A stretch of 64,000 nt of DNA from Anaeramoeba ignava (Eukaryota > Metamonada > Anaeramoebidae), in NCBI GenBank assembly GCA_028826165.1, contig JAPDFW010000057.1:532726-596725 (forward strand). The letters are read 5' to 3'. Below, piece after piece: positions 10,991-23,400 of the stretch (its first letter is position 1; each line of letters begins with the position of its first letter). A program made the translations under genes and the position numbers. The notes under the pieces were generated by a model, which searched no databases, was not told the DNA's origin, and saw nothing but the letters and a program-made list of their open reading frames with translations.

Positions 10991-13873
10991 TTAATTTTCT
11001 TTCTTTTCTTTCAGAAATGTTTTTAAACATTCAAAATCCTTCTTTAATTTTTGATATTCATGTAATAAATCTTCAAGTTCTCTTGGTGTTAAATTTCTTG
11101 TATTTTCTAAGTTTTGAAATTTGAAATTATCATTTTGAGAAAGAATTTCAGAAACTCTAAGTGATAAATTTTCCTTTTGATTTCTAGAAATTAAATCTCC
11201 ATTTGAATAAATAATTTCTCCAGTTTTTAGAGGTTGTTGAATTAATGATTTTGAACTTTTTTTTGAAATTAAATTTTTTATTGAATTTGGATTTAAATTT
11301 GGATTTGAAATTAAATTTTTTATTGGATTTGAATTTGAATTTTTTATTGGATTTAAATTTGAAATTGAAATTGGATTTGAAACTGAAATGGATTTTTTTG
11401 GATTTAATTTTTTTGGTTTTTTTGATTTTTTTGATTTTGATTTTTTTGAATTTTGTTTTGATTTTTTTGAATTTGATTTTTTTGTATTTGAATTTGTATT
11501 TAAATTTGTATTTGAATTTGAATTTGTATTTAAATTTGAATTTGGAATTTGATTGGTTGGTTTCAAATAATCAAGAATTATAAATGAATTTATTGAATCC
11601 ATTTTTTCTTCATATTCATACTCTTGAATTTCTGAATAATTTCTTAAATATTCATTTGGAGTTGAAATACTTTTTGAAAGTTGATTTAAATTTAAACTAC
11701 TTCTTTGATTTATATTTGAATTGCTTCTAAAATTTTTATGTGGACTAATTATTGTATTTGAACGATTTCTTGTTTTCACATCTGAATTTCGATTTAAATT
11801 ATTTTCTGAATTTTCATTTAAATTATTTTCTGAATTTTCATTTAAATTATTCTCTAAATTTTCATTTAAATTATTCTCTAAATTTTCATTTAAATTATTC
11901 TCTAAATTTTCATTTAATTCACTTTCAAAATCTTTTCTTGAATCTTTTTCAATCTTTCTTTTAAAATTCTCGTTTTCAATCATTTGAAAACCTGATTGCT
12001 TTTCCAAATCAATTCTTTGACGGTCAGAATATGATTTGTTCTTTATTTTAGTAGGATTTACAGGATAATGAACCAAATTTATTTGACGCTTTTGATTTGT
12101 TTTTCTTTCGAAACTGTTGATATTCTCAAGTGATTTGCCATGAGAATTTGAAGAGTTATCTTGTGATTCATCAGCATTTTCATCCTCTTCATTTGAAGAA
12201 TCATCAAGAATAATAATCTCACTTTTGAATTTAAAAGGAACTTCTGTTTGAGATTTTTTGAGACGTTTTAAATAGTATTTTTCCTTTGATTCAGGCTTTC
12301 GCATGTAATTCTCAAAAATGACTGGATGAACTCGAAGATCTTTTCCTGAAATTTTTTCAAGAAAACCAACAGCAGATAATAAATTTGTGTAGAAAAAGCC
12401 TGATTTAGTCATCGAAATATCAACACTTTTGCGAAAATAATCGATATATTGAATATTTGAATAAATAAATGGAGGATTGACTTGCAAAAGGATATATGAA
12501 AAGAAAGAAAGTAAGTTATCGGCTCCACTTTCCATGTTTACTTTCTCGATGATTTGCAGAAGTAGTTGGCACGATTGAGCAAGGCATTCCAACTTTTTTT
12601 TCGGTGTTTTTTCCATGTTAATTGTGATCAATTTCTGCTTTGATTCCAAAATCATTGCTTCATAATCAAGAACTTCCACAGGAAGTTGAAAGAAATCAAT
12701 TGTTAATTGCGGGATTTTGCTGAGTTTTCTCAACCGCACTTTGATTTTTTCGTCCATGATTTTGTTGTTGATTTTCAAAACTCCAAATAAAAAATCATGC
12801 AAATACTCCATAATATAATCTTCAAACAATCCTCGAATATTTGAAATTTTCTCCTTGATTTTTGTCATCAATCCACCAAGAAGATCTGGATCTAATAAAA
12901 CACATCTCCTTTTCAAGGATATTTGCTGAAAAGCATTTAGCGCCCGAAACTCTTTTTGGCTGAATTCGGGTCTAAATTTCATCAAACTTGAATGCGAAAA
13001 GCATTTTTTGGATAAAGTTGCCACGAAATTCTCAATATATGAGCTTATTTCCTTAATGTCGAAATCACCCATTTTTTCGACATACTTGATGAAGTATCTG
13101 ATTTGCAAAGAAATCATTTTATCATCTGGATTGCTTTGGATAAATTTGTCGAGTGATTTGGTGTCTGTGATGAAATTCTCTTGCGGTTGTTTTTCATCAA
13201 TATCATCGATATCCTCGAAAACCCCATCTGAAACATCCAAAAATTCATCGGCAATATTCGCCGATATTTCTTCCTTGTTAATATTTTCTGATTCTTTTTG
13301 CTCTTTTTTTTCCTCAATCTTTAAATCATTTTCCAATCTTGATTTCTTTGTTCTTTTCAGCATTGCTGATGACTTTATTTGATAACTTTCAGAAATATCA
13401 AAAGGTTTATTTATGAAGAATATTGATGTTGTTTTGCAATTCTTCGCAAATTTCATTTTGGATTGACCAATAACTTCAGGAAGTGATTCAAATTCAACAT
13501 CCAAATTATTTTCTTGGAATTCCCTCTTAAATATTTCTGATATTTTGTTGTTTTTAATCAATTCTATTATATCTTCTTCTATTTTTTTCCAAAATTGAAC
13601 AAGAGTAATTTGTGTTTCGTCTTCCATACTTTTTAAACTTCTAAAAACACCTAAAACTCCATTCAAACAAACAAATTGCTTTGGATTTGATTCATTGATA
13701 AATATTGTGTGTGTTTCAATCACATTTCTTGTTATTATTATGTTTTTTAATGATTCATTCACTGGCGTTAATATTGAAAGTTCAAATTCAAGAAAATTCA
13801 ATAAAAAATCCCCATTTTCTGTAAATGCTCGAAGAAAAATACTTTCTTTTATTTTTCTTTTAAATGGTTTCAT
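10991..13873 (-). CDS. VPS9-domain Rab guanine nucleotide exchange factor
   Basis: Single-exon open frame of 960 aa. A VPS9 domain lies at about residues 290-500. It contains the signature GADNLLSFFSYILLQVNPP followed by FIYSNIQYIDYFR and GFFYTNLLSAVGFLEKI, matching the conserved GAD-D/N-LLP, SNI-YI and Y-NL-SA blocks of Rabex-5/Vps9p. The family activates Rab5/Rab21-type GTPases on early endosomes. The first 200 residues are not recognised. The C-terminal third is low complexity: NLNENLENN repeats, poly-Ser/Asn/Lys (KKSNSKKSKQNSKKSKS), and a final short coiled coil. It lies directly downstream of Rab6 on the same strand (206 bp). The substrate Rab cannot be read from sequence. No ubiquitin-binding zinc finger of the Rabex type is visible. 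Confidence 0.88.
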   Translation of the reverse strand: MKPFKRKIKESIFLRAFTENGDFLLNFLEFELSILTPVNESLKNIIITRNVIETHTIFINESNPKQFVCLNGVLGVFRSLKSMEDETQITLVQFWKKIEEDIIELIKNNKISEIFKREFQENNLDVEFESLPEVIGQSKMKFAKNCKTTSIFFINKPFDISESYQIKSSAMLKRTKKSRLENDLKIEEKKEQKESENINKEEISANIADEFLDVSDGVFEDIDDIDEKQPQENFITDTKSLDKFIQSNPDDKMISLQIRYFIKYVEKMGDFDIKEISSYIENFVATLSKKCFSHSSLMKFRPEFSQKEFRALNAFQQISLKRRCVLLDPDLLGGLMTKIKEKISNIRGLFEDYIMEYLHDFLFGVLKINNKIMDEKIKVRLRKLSKIPQLTIDFFQLPVEVLDYEAMILESKQKLITINMEKTPKKKLECLAQSCQLLLQIIEKVNMESGADNLLSFFSYILLQVNPPFIYSNIQYIDYFRKSVDISMTKSGFFYTNLLSAVGFLEKISGKDLRVHPVIFENYMRKPESKEKYYLKRLKKSQTEVPFKFKSEIIILDDSSNEEDENADESQDNSSNSHGKSLENINSFERKTNQKRQINLVHYPVNPTKIKNKSYSDRQRIDLEKQSGFQMIENENFKRKIEKDSRKDFESELNENLENNLNENLENNLNENLENNLNENSENNLNENSENNLNRNSDVKTRNRSNTIISPHKNFRSNSNINQRSSLNLNQLSKSISTPNEYLRNYSEIQEYEYEEKMDSINSFIILDYLKPTNQIPNSNLNTNSNSNTNLNTNSNTKKSNSKKSKQNSKKSKSKKSKKPKKLNPKKSISVSNPISISNLNPIKNSNSNPIKNLISNPNLNPNSIKNLISKKSSKSLIQQPLKTGEIIYSNGDLISRNQKENLSLRVSEILSQNDNFKFQNLENTRNLTPRELEDLLHEYQKLKKDFECLKTFLKEKKEN

Positions 13874-14079
13874 TTTTATCTTAAAAAAAAAAATAAAAAA
13901 TGAATTTAAAAAAGATTTAAAAAAATGAAAAAAATGAAAAAAATAAAAGTGAAAAAAATTTTTTTTCTTATTTGATCAAAAGATTATTTTTTTTTTAAAA
14001 TAAAAATTAAGGGAAAAAAAATGTTTTTAAATTGAAATTTATTATTTTTAAAAAAAGAAAAAAATCAAATCAAATCAAA

Positions 14080-16668
14080 TCAAATCACACAAAAACAATT
14101 ATTTTGAGTTTTAGATTCTTTTTGTGGTGAATTATCAGAATTATTTGGAAGAGAAATAACTATTTAAAAAATTAAAAAATTAAAAAATTAAAAATTAAAA
14201 AATTAAAAAATTAAAAATTAAAAAATTAAAAAATTAAAAATTAAAAAATTAAAAATTAAAAATCGGATATTTTTTTTCTTCCAGTTTTACCTTTTTCTTT
14301 TGGTTTTTCAATTTCTTGAGGATTTGATTCAATAATTTGATTTGGGAATTTTGAAACTAAAGAAGTACAAAGTTTTTCAAATAAAAGATTAACATTATGA
14401 TCAACTTTTGCACTTGTTTCAAGAAAATTGCAATTATTTTGTTTTGCTTTTTTTTCTAATTCTTCAATTGAAATTAAACGATTATTTGGATCATCCGTTT
14501 TATTTCCTACAAGATAAATAATTGCTTCATCTCCTCTTTCGTTTCTAATATCTTCAATCCAATAATCAATGCTATTAAAACTTTCTCGATCTTTTATATA
14601 TTTTATATATATTTTATATATTTTATATATTATATTTTTTATATTTTTTATATTTACTTGTGATATCATAAACTATAATTGCTGCTGAAGAATTTCTAAT
14701 ATAAGATGGCATTAAACTTCTAAATTTTTCTTGTCCTATTTAATTGAATTTTAATATTAATATTAATTTTAATTTAAATAAATAAATAAAATAAACCTGC
14801 TGTATCCCAAAGTTGTAATTTAATATAATTTTGATTTAATTTAAAGGATTTTGTTAAGAAATCTGCACCAACAGTTGCCTATTATTTTTGTATTTAATTT
14901 TGTATTTAATTTTGTATTTAATTTTGTATTTAATTTTGTATTTAATTTTGAATTTAATTTTGAATTTAATTTTGAATTTAATTTTGTATTTAATTTTGTA
15001 TTTAATTTTGTATTTAATTTTGTATTTAATTTTGTATTTAATTTTGTATTTAATTTTGTATTTAATTTTGTATTTAATTTTGAATTTAATTTTGTATTTA
15101 ATATTGTATTTAATTTTGTATTTAATTTTGTATTTAATTTTGAATTTAATTTTGTATTTAATTTTGAATTTAATTTTGTATTTAATTTTTGTATTTTAAT
15201 TTTAAATTTAATTTTGTATTGTATTTAATTTTGTATTTAATTTTGTATTTAATTTTGTATTTAATTTTGAATTTAATTTTAAATTTAATTTTAAATTTAA
15301 TAATTTAATTTTGTATTTAATATTGAATTTAATATTTAATGAATTTAATTTTGTATTTAATTTTGTATTTAATATTGAATTTAATTTTGTATTTAATTTT
15401 GTATTTAATATTGTATTTAATTTGAATTTAATATTGAATTTAATATTGAATTTATTTAATATTGTATTTAATATTGTATTTAATATTGAATTTAATATTG
15501 AATTTAATTTTGAATTTAATTTTGTATTTAATTTTTGTATTTAATATTGTATTTAATATTGAATTTAATTTTTGAATTTAATTTGTATTTAATTTTGTAT
15601 TTAATTTTGTATTTAATTTTGAATTTAATATTGAATTTAATTTTAAATTTAATTTTTGTATTTAATAATTGAATTTAATTTTGTATTTAATATTGTATTT
15701 ATTGAATTTAATATTTAATTTTGTATTTAATTTTGAATTTAATTTTGAATTTAATTTTGAATTTAATTTTGAATTTAATTTTGAATTTAATTTTGTATTT
15801 AATATTGAATTTAATTTTGTATTTAATATTGAATTTAATTTTGAATTTAATTTTGAATTTAATTTGAATTTAATTTTGTATTTAATTTTGTATTTAATTT
15901 TGAATTTAATTTTGTATTTAATTTTGAATTTAATTTTGTATTTAATTTTGTATTTTAATTTTGTATTTAATATTGAATTTAATTTTTGAATTTAATTTTG
16001 TATTTAATTTATATTTAATTTTGTATTTAATTTTGTATTTAATTTTGTATTTAATTTTGTATTTAATTTTGTATTTAATTTTGAATTTAATTTTGAATTT
16101 AATTTTGAATTTAATTTTGTATTTAATTTTAAATTTAATTTGAATTTAATATTAATTATTTAATTTTTTTGTATTTAATTTTTGTATTTAATTTTGTATT
16201 TAATTTTGAATTTAATTTTGAATTTAATTTTTTGAATTTAATTTTGAATTTAATTTTTAAATTTAATTTAATTTATATTTATTTTTTGTATTTAATTTTG
16301 TATTTAATTTTTATTTAATTTTGTATTTAATTTTGTATTTAATTTTGTATTTAATTTAATATGTATTTAATTTTGTATTTAATTTTAAATTTAATTTTGA
16401 ATTTAATTTTGTATTTAATTTTGAATTTAATTTTGTATTTAATTTTGTATTTAATATTGTATTTAATTTTGTATTTAATTTTGTATTTAATTTTGTATTT
16501 AATTTTGTATTTAATTTTGTATTTAATTTTAAATTTAATTTTAAATTTAATTTTTAATTTTACTTGATAGTTTGAATCAAATTTATTATACATTAAACGT
16601 GTAATTATTGAAGTCTTTCCAACAGCTGTATCACCAAGAAAACAAACTTTATATTTATAACGAGACAT
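14080..16668 (-). CDS. Rab6-like small GTPase (5 exons)
   Basis: Exons (minus strand order) 16564-16668, 14797-14878, 14658-14735, 14291-14590 and 14080-14159 join exactly to 214 aa. P-loop GDTAVGKTS; switch I/II ATVGADF and [19 protein letters not shown]; guanine motif NKTD; ETSAK. The block [20 protein letters not shown] and the [23 protein letters not shown] segment are typical of Rab6, which works in Golgi and retrograde traffic. The last exon is short. It gives an [19 protein letters not shown] tail ending in a CxC-like CFCVI, which would be the prenylation site; reading through its donor instead would give a Rab without any cysteine. Intron 1 is 1685 bp of tandem repeat; the other introns are 61, 67 and 131 bp. 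Confidence 0.92.
14885..16560. repeat. Giant minisatellite filling Rab6 intron 1
   Basis: Almost uninterrupted 12-base units TTTAATTTTGTA with single-base variants (TTTAATTTTGAA, TTTAATATTGTA, TTTAATTTTAAA). It begins within about 10 bases of exon 2 and stops at the exon 1 donor. Open frames such as YLILYLIL and FVFNFVFNF are repeat artefacts. Confidence 0.92.
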
Positions 16669-16726
16669 TATTAAAAATATAAAAATGAAGAAAATGAAAA
16701 AAATGAAAAATAAAAATGAAATTTTT

Positions 16727-19700
16727 TTATTTTAATTTTTCTAAATATTTTTGGAATTGAATTGAAATTTCATTTGAAATATTTTTTAAATTCTGTTCTT
16801 TTTTTTGATCAATTTTTCGAATTAATTTTTTAAAATGTTGAATAAAAAATTGAGATTTTCCAGATTTCCATAAAAAAACATTCAAACAACAATTATAAGC
16901 AATAAATAATATTTTGATTTTTCTCATTTTACAATTTTGTTTAATAATTGAAGATGTTGATATTCTTATTGTAGATTCAAGTATTTTAATCAAATCAGAA
17001 TTGAAAATTGAATTTTCTTTGTTTTCATTGAAATTAAAAAAAGGAGGATATAATGTTTTTTGATAGGATTCAAACATGTAATAAAATTGGATTGCAGTTC
17101 TTGTAAAAATATAAAATAAATTTTTTTCAATAGCATTTTCTGAATTGATTTCACTATCAAAAAGTATACTTGTAATATTATTTAAAGTACTCCAAAGAAT
17201 TCTTTTTCTGAATTTATCAAGAGTTTTATTTTCAAAAGAGATGTTTAATTGAGAGATGAAATCTATTTTTCAATTTTTAAATGATTTTTAATTGATTTTT
17301 GAATTTTAAAATGATTTTTTATTACCTTCAGATAGCTTTTTAGTAAAATCAAAATTATTCACATTAATTTGAAATCCACACCATGAAAATTCTCCATCTT
17401 CTGAAACACATGAATTTATCATTTCATTATTGATTTCCAAATCAAAATTCGTTCTTGTTTTTCTGAAATTAATAAAACTAGAAAATTCACTAAATCCTTC
17501 ATTCATTCTTTTTAAAAACTTGATCGCTTTTCCTTTATCAGGAGAAACAAACAAAAAATCATCAATAACATTAACAAGAAAAGAATATTCCACTTTTTGA
17601 TCCAAAAATTCTTCAAGATATTTTTTCTTCATTTCAGAATAATACAAACAACAAAGCATCGGAGAAACAACAGATCCTTGCGGAATCCCTTTTTTTTGAA
17701 CATAATACTTCTTTCCAATCTTGATTTTATGCTCTGTAATCAATTTTTTAAACAAACTCATGATTTCTTCTTTTTTCAAGTTTTTTCCTTTATGATTGTC
17801 AACATAAATTGTTCCAACTTCTGATTCAACTAAACTTCCTTCAACAAGTTTAAAAAAATTGAGATATTGATAATTAGGTGATACTTGATGATGCAAAAGC
17901 TTTAAATTGTTGTTGTTATGATATTTGAATGATTGATATTCCCGAACAAAATATTTTTTGTGTTGAATTGTTTTTTCTAAAATTTTTAATAGTAAATCTT
18001 GATTAATTGAATCGAAACTCTTTGTAATATCAACAGAAACAAAGTATAATTTTGGTCTTTGATTGATTGGTAATTGTTTGAATTTTTGGATTATTGGTTT
18101 AATAATTAATGGAAGATGATGAACTCCAAGAAGAGAAGATCCAAATAAATTTTCATTTGATTCCTAATTTAAATAATTTAAATAATTTAAATAAATGAAA
18201 ACGAAAAATTTTAATTTTAAATTTTTTACTCTCTCATAATTTAAAACACGGAAACCATTTTGTAGCATTTGATTCCAATTCTTTTTATTCCCATATTTCG
18301 ATAAATTAACTATTGGTCTAAATCCATTTGAAAGTGAATCTTCCTAAAAAAAAAAAGAAAATGAATTAGAAAAAAAAAAATTTTTTTTTCTTTCTTACTT
18401 ACTTTGATTTTTGGAATAAGTCTAAAAGTGGAATTTGTTTCTTTTCTGATTTCTTCCTTTAAAACAAAAAAAGAAAAGAATTTAAATTAAAAGTTGGTTT
18501 TCTTTTTTTGCTTTTTTTTTCTTTTGTCAAAAAACAAAAATTACTTCTGAAATTTCAATCTCTTTGAAATGATCTTCATTTTCCATCTTTTCAAAAAAAG
18601 TGTCTTGAATATTAATCCAAATTTCACGACGAAAGAAAATGATAGTATTTTTCTTTCCAACAGACTCAGTACAATAAAAGAAAGAGCCAAGAAATTTTGA
18701 AAGAAGTTGGAAAATCCAAAAAATAAAAACACAACCAATTAATTTTTGAGTTTGAATCCCTGAGAATTGTTTTGCCCACAAAAAATCCTGAATTTTGAAA
18801 TTAGCAAGAAAATAAGAAAGAGACAAACTTTGTTGATGCTTTTAATTGAACTAATGTGTGAATTCCACGGAGAATTGCACCTTTATTTTTGTCATTTCCC
18901 CAAAGATTTTGGTTGAATAAACTGAGGAAAATTTTCACTATAAATTGAGAAACTTGTTCTTTTGGTGTTGATAAATTTGAATATTCAATTAATTTTTGAT
19001 CGTCAGTTATTTTTTTCAGTCGAATTTGTTTCATTTCACTTGTAAATGGTGAGTATCCATTAAGAATATCCCAATATTGGAGTTTTTTATGTGATTCAAT
19101 TAGAGAATCCAAAATTTTTGCAATTGAAGAATGTGGATCAAATACATTTTCCAAGTTTGGAATTAATTGCTTTGTTTTCTCATATTTGGAAAATATTTGT
19201 TGAAATAGAAATTTTGCACCATCTTGTTTCATTTTACAAGCAATTGATAATTCATCTAAATATATTATTTAGAATAGAAAAAAACCCAAAAAACAATAAA
19301 CAATAAAATGTTGATTTTTCTTTTGATTTAAAAATTTTTATACGATCGTCAAATAACACTTTTGGTCGAGGAAAAACATGCAGATAAAGAAAAGAACTTG
19401 ATGAAATTATTAAATCTGAAAAATTTGCAGAAAGAGTGTTATTTTTTGGATATTTGATAAGTTTATAAACAGGAGAACCTGCAACTTGAACAAAACACCA
19501 ATTTTTTTCTTTGTGAAAAATCCAACAATATCGAAGTAGGAAAAAAAACCCAGAAATCCCAATTTGAGAAAGCAAATTCAACCAATTTTGAGTGAAAAAA
19601 ATTTTGTGAACAGTATTGGGTATTTCACATTGAATTCCATCTAAAACTGGTAATTCAGAAAAATTTGAGTTTGAAGAATCCATCTTTTTGATTTTTTAAT

Positions 19701-20124
19701 TCATAAAATGATTTAATTTTTAATTCATAAAATAATAAATAATTTGTTCGTGATTTACTCTTCGATATCCATAACAAAATACATTTTCTGGTCGGAATTG
19801 AAGACAAAATTCTGAGGAATTAAAAAAATCAAATAATGTTCTTTCAATTAAATTTTGCATTAAAGGAATTAATTTTGGATTTGAAAATGTTTGCAATTCT
19901 TCAGAAATGATAAATTTTTCTGAAATATCAATATTTTCTGGATATCCAATTAATGTTGTTTTGAGAAATTCTTGATATTCATTATTTTTTGGTTTGATTT
20001 CCTTTTTTTTTATTTTATTAAGTAATTCCTCTAAATTTGATAGATTGGGAATTAATTGTTTTAAGCTTTGAATTTTTGATTTTTTTTTCTTTAATCTTTT
20101 TTTCTTTTGTTTAATTTGAGACAT
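16727..20124 (-). CDS. TERT: Telomerase reverse transcriptase, complete (8 exons)
   Basis: Exons 19759-20124, 19344-19683, 18825-19255, 18545-18787, 18403-18456, 18230-18343, 17326-18163 and 16727-17262 join in phase to 973 aa. It adds telomeric DNA using its own RNA template. Seen in order: a TEN domain (FVKTTL-like LKTTLIGYPENI, NVFCYGYRR, then EIPNTVHKIF and FVQVAGSPVYKL); QFP/TRBD (EQVSQFIVKIF, NQNLWGNDKNKGAILRGIH); T motif FFYCTESVGKKNTIIFFRR (about 415-433); RT motif 1 TFRLIPK; motif 2 NGFRPIVN; motif A LYFVSVDITKSFDSI (Asp561); B' KKGIPQGSVVSPMLCCLYY; motif C VIDDFLFVSP (Asp717, Asp718); D FINFRKTRTNF; E SWCGFQI; then a thumb/CTE. All three catalytic Asp are present. The intron at 18788-18824 is only 37 nt and has the least typical donor (GTCTCT). 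The gene ends 58 bp before the Rab6 start. Confidence 0.95.
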
Positions 20125-20477
20125 TTAAATATTTTTAGAAAAAAATGGAAAATGAAAAATGAAAAATAATTTTGATTTTGATTTTAATTTTGATTTTATT
20201 TCATAAACAGAAAACATTCTGAATAAAAAATTGATTTTTCAAATTGATTTTGATTTTGAATTTTGATTTTAATTTAAATTGGATTTTGATTTTGATTTTG
20301 AATTTGATTTTGAATTTGATTTTGATTTTGATTTTGATTTTGATTTTAATTTTAAATTTAAATTGGATTTTTAATTTAAATTTAAATTTTAATTGGATTT
20401 TAAATTTAAATTTAAATTCGATTTTAAATTTAAATTTGATTTTTAATTTAAATTGGATTTTAATTTTAAATTTAAAT
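20125..20477. other. Spacer between EPG5-like stop and TERT start
   Basis: About 350 bp of (ATTTTG/ATTTTA/AATTTAA) hexamer-like repeats. It must hold the 3' end of the EPG5-like transcript and the TERT promoter. I see no distinct motif. The tail of the EPG5 frame runs into this repeat. Confidence 0.7.
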
Positions 20478-23400
20478 TTAAATTGGATTTGCTACTATAA
20501 ATTTAAATTGATTGGTATTGATTTTATGGATTATTCTTTGGAAATTTCCACCTCCTTTATAAAAAAATGATACAATATTTGTAATATTTTCCAATAACAA
20601 TAAAGAATTTGAAAGAAATTTTGTGAAATTTAATTTTGATATTTTGAATACTTGCAAAATTTGTTTTGAATTCTGATTGAAAAAATCCTCATCCAAAGAG
20701 GATCTTTTTTGGGAATAAAACTCTGAATTGATTTGGGATAGTATCTTTTCAACTTGCTGAATATTTTCTGCTAATGTTGGCTTATCTTCTTGGGATTTGA
20801 TTTTTGATCCAAAAATTTGCTTTTCATTCTTTTCCTTTTCATTTTGTGTATTTAACAAATAAAGATCGTAGTTTGCAAAGAAGAGCTGAAGAATTGAGCA
20901 ACAAAGCAAGAAAATTTGTGGGATTTTGTAGTTGATTGATGGATTGTTTACTTTGAAACACAAGCTTGAATCATTGAGGATTTTTCGGAAAATAAAAGAT
21001 GATTTTTGGATTTTGTTTTGGGTTTCTATAAAAATGGAAAATGCAACACGATGAGGCAATCCTGGCAAATGATACATCTGCAAAATGTTGTTTAGATACA
21101 AATCCATGAGAAGAAGAATGGAGTATTCATTCCCAAAATTCAGCGGTGTTTTTGATAAAACTTTGAATACCCATTTGTTGATTTGCAAGAAATAATCAAA
21201 AGCAACTTCTCCCTTTTCGTTTCTTGCAGAATTGAGTTTTTTAACATACTGGAAAAAATATCAAATTCATTGCTCCAAAATACTCAATATTTTGTTTGAG
21301 TGGTTCCTTATCAAGTTCTAAATCTTGATACTCATGCAAATTCTCTATTATGTTTTTTTCTCGAGAAAGAAAGGAACACATTGTTTTTTCCAAAACAAGA
21401 ATAAGTACTTTTGGGGAATCAATCACATCAATCAAATATTTCATGAATTCATATAAAAAATCACTCTCATCTGCGAATTTAATTGTGAATATTATAAAGT
21501 TATTGCGTAAAACTCCTTGCGAATAATTCATTAGCAACAAACATTGTTTAAAAAGTTCTCTTGTTCGTTTTTTCTGGATAATATCATCCCTATTAAACAT
21601 AGAAAGCAATTTCCGATAAAGAAATATTTTAAATCGCCAAGAAAGATTGAAATATTCACTATTTATTCTTCTTGTTTCAGAGATTTTCATTTTTTCTTTC
21701 TGGTTTATGTTTTCGTTTTTTGAATCAAATAGTGCAAAATAATAGTTTAGATATTCATAATCTGCATCAATTAAATGCATATCCTGGTTGATAAATGTTT
21801 TTTGGTTGTCTTGAACTTCAATAAGTTCAAAAAGATACTGGAAATAAACCTGAAATAAAGTTGCAAATTTATTCGGATCAATTTTATCACCATCTTTCAA
21901 TTTCCCAATTCTTTCAATAACTTCAAAAAGAAATTCTATCAAAAATTCAGAATTTGTAGTTGATGTATAATATTCTAAGATGTGTTTTGATTCTTTACAA
22001 TTTTGATTTTGATTTAAATTTTTAATTTGATTTTGATTTTGATTTTGATTTTGATTTTCATTTTGATTTTGATTTTGATTTTGATTTTGATTATTTTGAT
22101 TTTGATTTTCAATTTCATTTTCATTTTGATTTTTAATTTCATTTTGATTTTCATTTTTAATTTCATTTTCATTTTCATTTTCATTTTCAATAATAAAAAA
22201 ATCTAAATAAGATTCCATATATTCAAAGTTTTTGTTTCCAGTTGAACTTGTAATTTTGTCTTTCATTTCCTCTTTTTCTTGTAAATTATTATCATTATTA
22301 TTTGATGAAAATTGTGAGAATGAATTAGATTTCTTCACCATTTCTTCGATCCAATTTTTACAGAAAATATTGATTTGAACGTAACAATTATTTGTCATTT
22401 TTTCCCATCCAAAATTATGGAGAAAATCCATTATATCATTTTTGAATCTGACCTTTTCTTCCTGATCAAATTTGCAAGTTAGATAATAAATCAATGTGAG
22501 AATAAATTCAATAATAGGGATAATAACACCCAAAAGTTTTTCATCAGTTTCAATAGAATCAAAATTTGAAATTTCTTTCCAATCCAATTCCCTCATAATT
22601 TTCCAAAAAAATAATACATTTGAGAAATTAATCATTTTAGATATTTGCTTGATAATATACGAATCCAATTTGACTTGATCAAAATGCAATAAACGAGTAA
22701 AGATGTTGAAGAACAACACTTTGACATAATTATCATCCAAATCGCAATTGAATATGATGTCAAGAATATTCTGAATGTCTGATAAAAGGAAACTTGGATC
22801 ATCCCAATTTGTCAGTTGTTTGCAATACAATATAAGAAAGTTTTGCGCATAATTTATTTGCTCTTGTTCTGGGGAAAACGGAAGAAAATGGAAATCTCCA
22901 CAATTGACAATTTGGATAAATGGTTGCAAAACACCAAACAAAGGGAAAGGCTTTGATAGAAAGGACTTGAAACTTGATAAACTTTCATTGTTTTCAATTG
23001 TTTTTTTAAATAGCTTCCGATCAGAAAATATTTTGCATTGAGATATATGCGCAATAAAACCAATAATATAATCAATATAAATGAACAAGAACTTGCATAA
23101 ATTAGCATTTTCAACAGTAATTTTAGATCCATTGGCTTGCAGTTTATTCTTTGAAACGTGTTTCTCAGTTAAATCATAACTCAATTTCGCAAATTTTTCT
23201 TCCATAAGAGATAAAGCTTGTAACAAAGAAGGATATTCAATTTGTTCCGCAATTGGAAATGATAGTAAAAATGTCCATGAAACAGGATCTATTTTTCTTG
23301 CTATCGTACTCTCCAAAATCACAGCAAAATACTCCAAGAAATAATTAGGAAAACTGTTTGAAATGAGTTGGCGCGAAAGTAATATTACATTTTCAAAAAA

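Noticed and set aside
14851-16567. Many long open frames reading YLIL, FVFN or IKFKIKYK
   Set aside because: They are translations of the 12-base intron array of Rab6 in several frames and both strands; the splice model explains the region.
16727-20124. Group II intron or retrotransposon reverse transcriptase
   Set aside because: T motif, TEN/QFP domains, B' GIPQGS followed by motif C IDDF and motif E WCGF are specific to telomerase; no endonuclease, integrase or flanking repeats are present.
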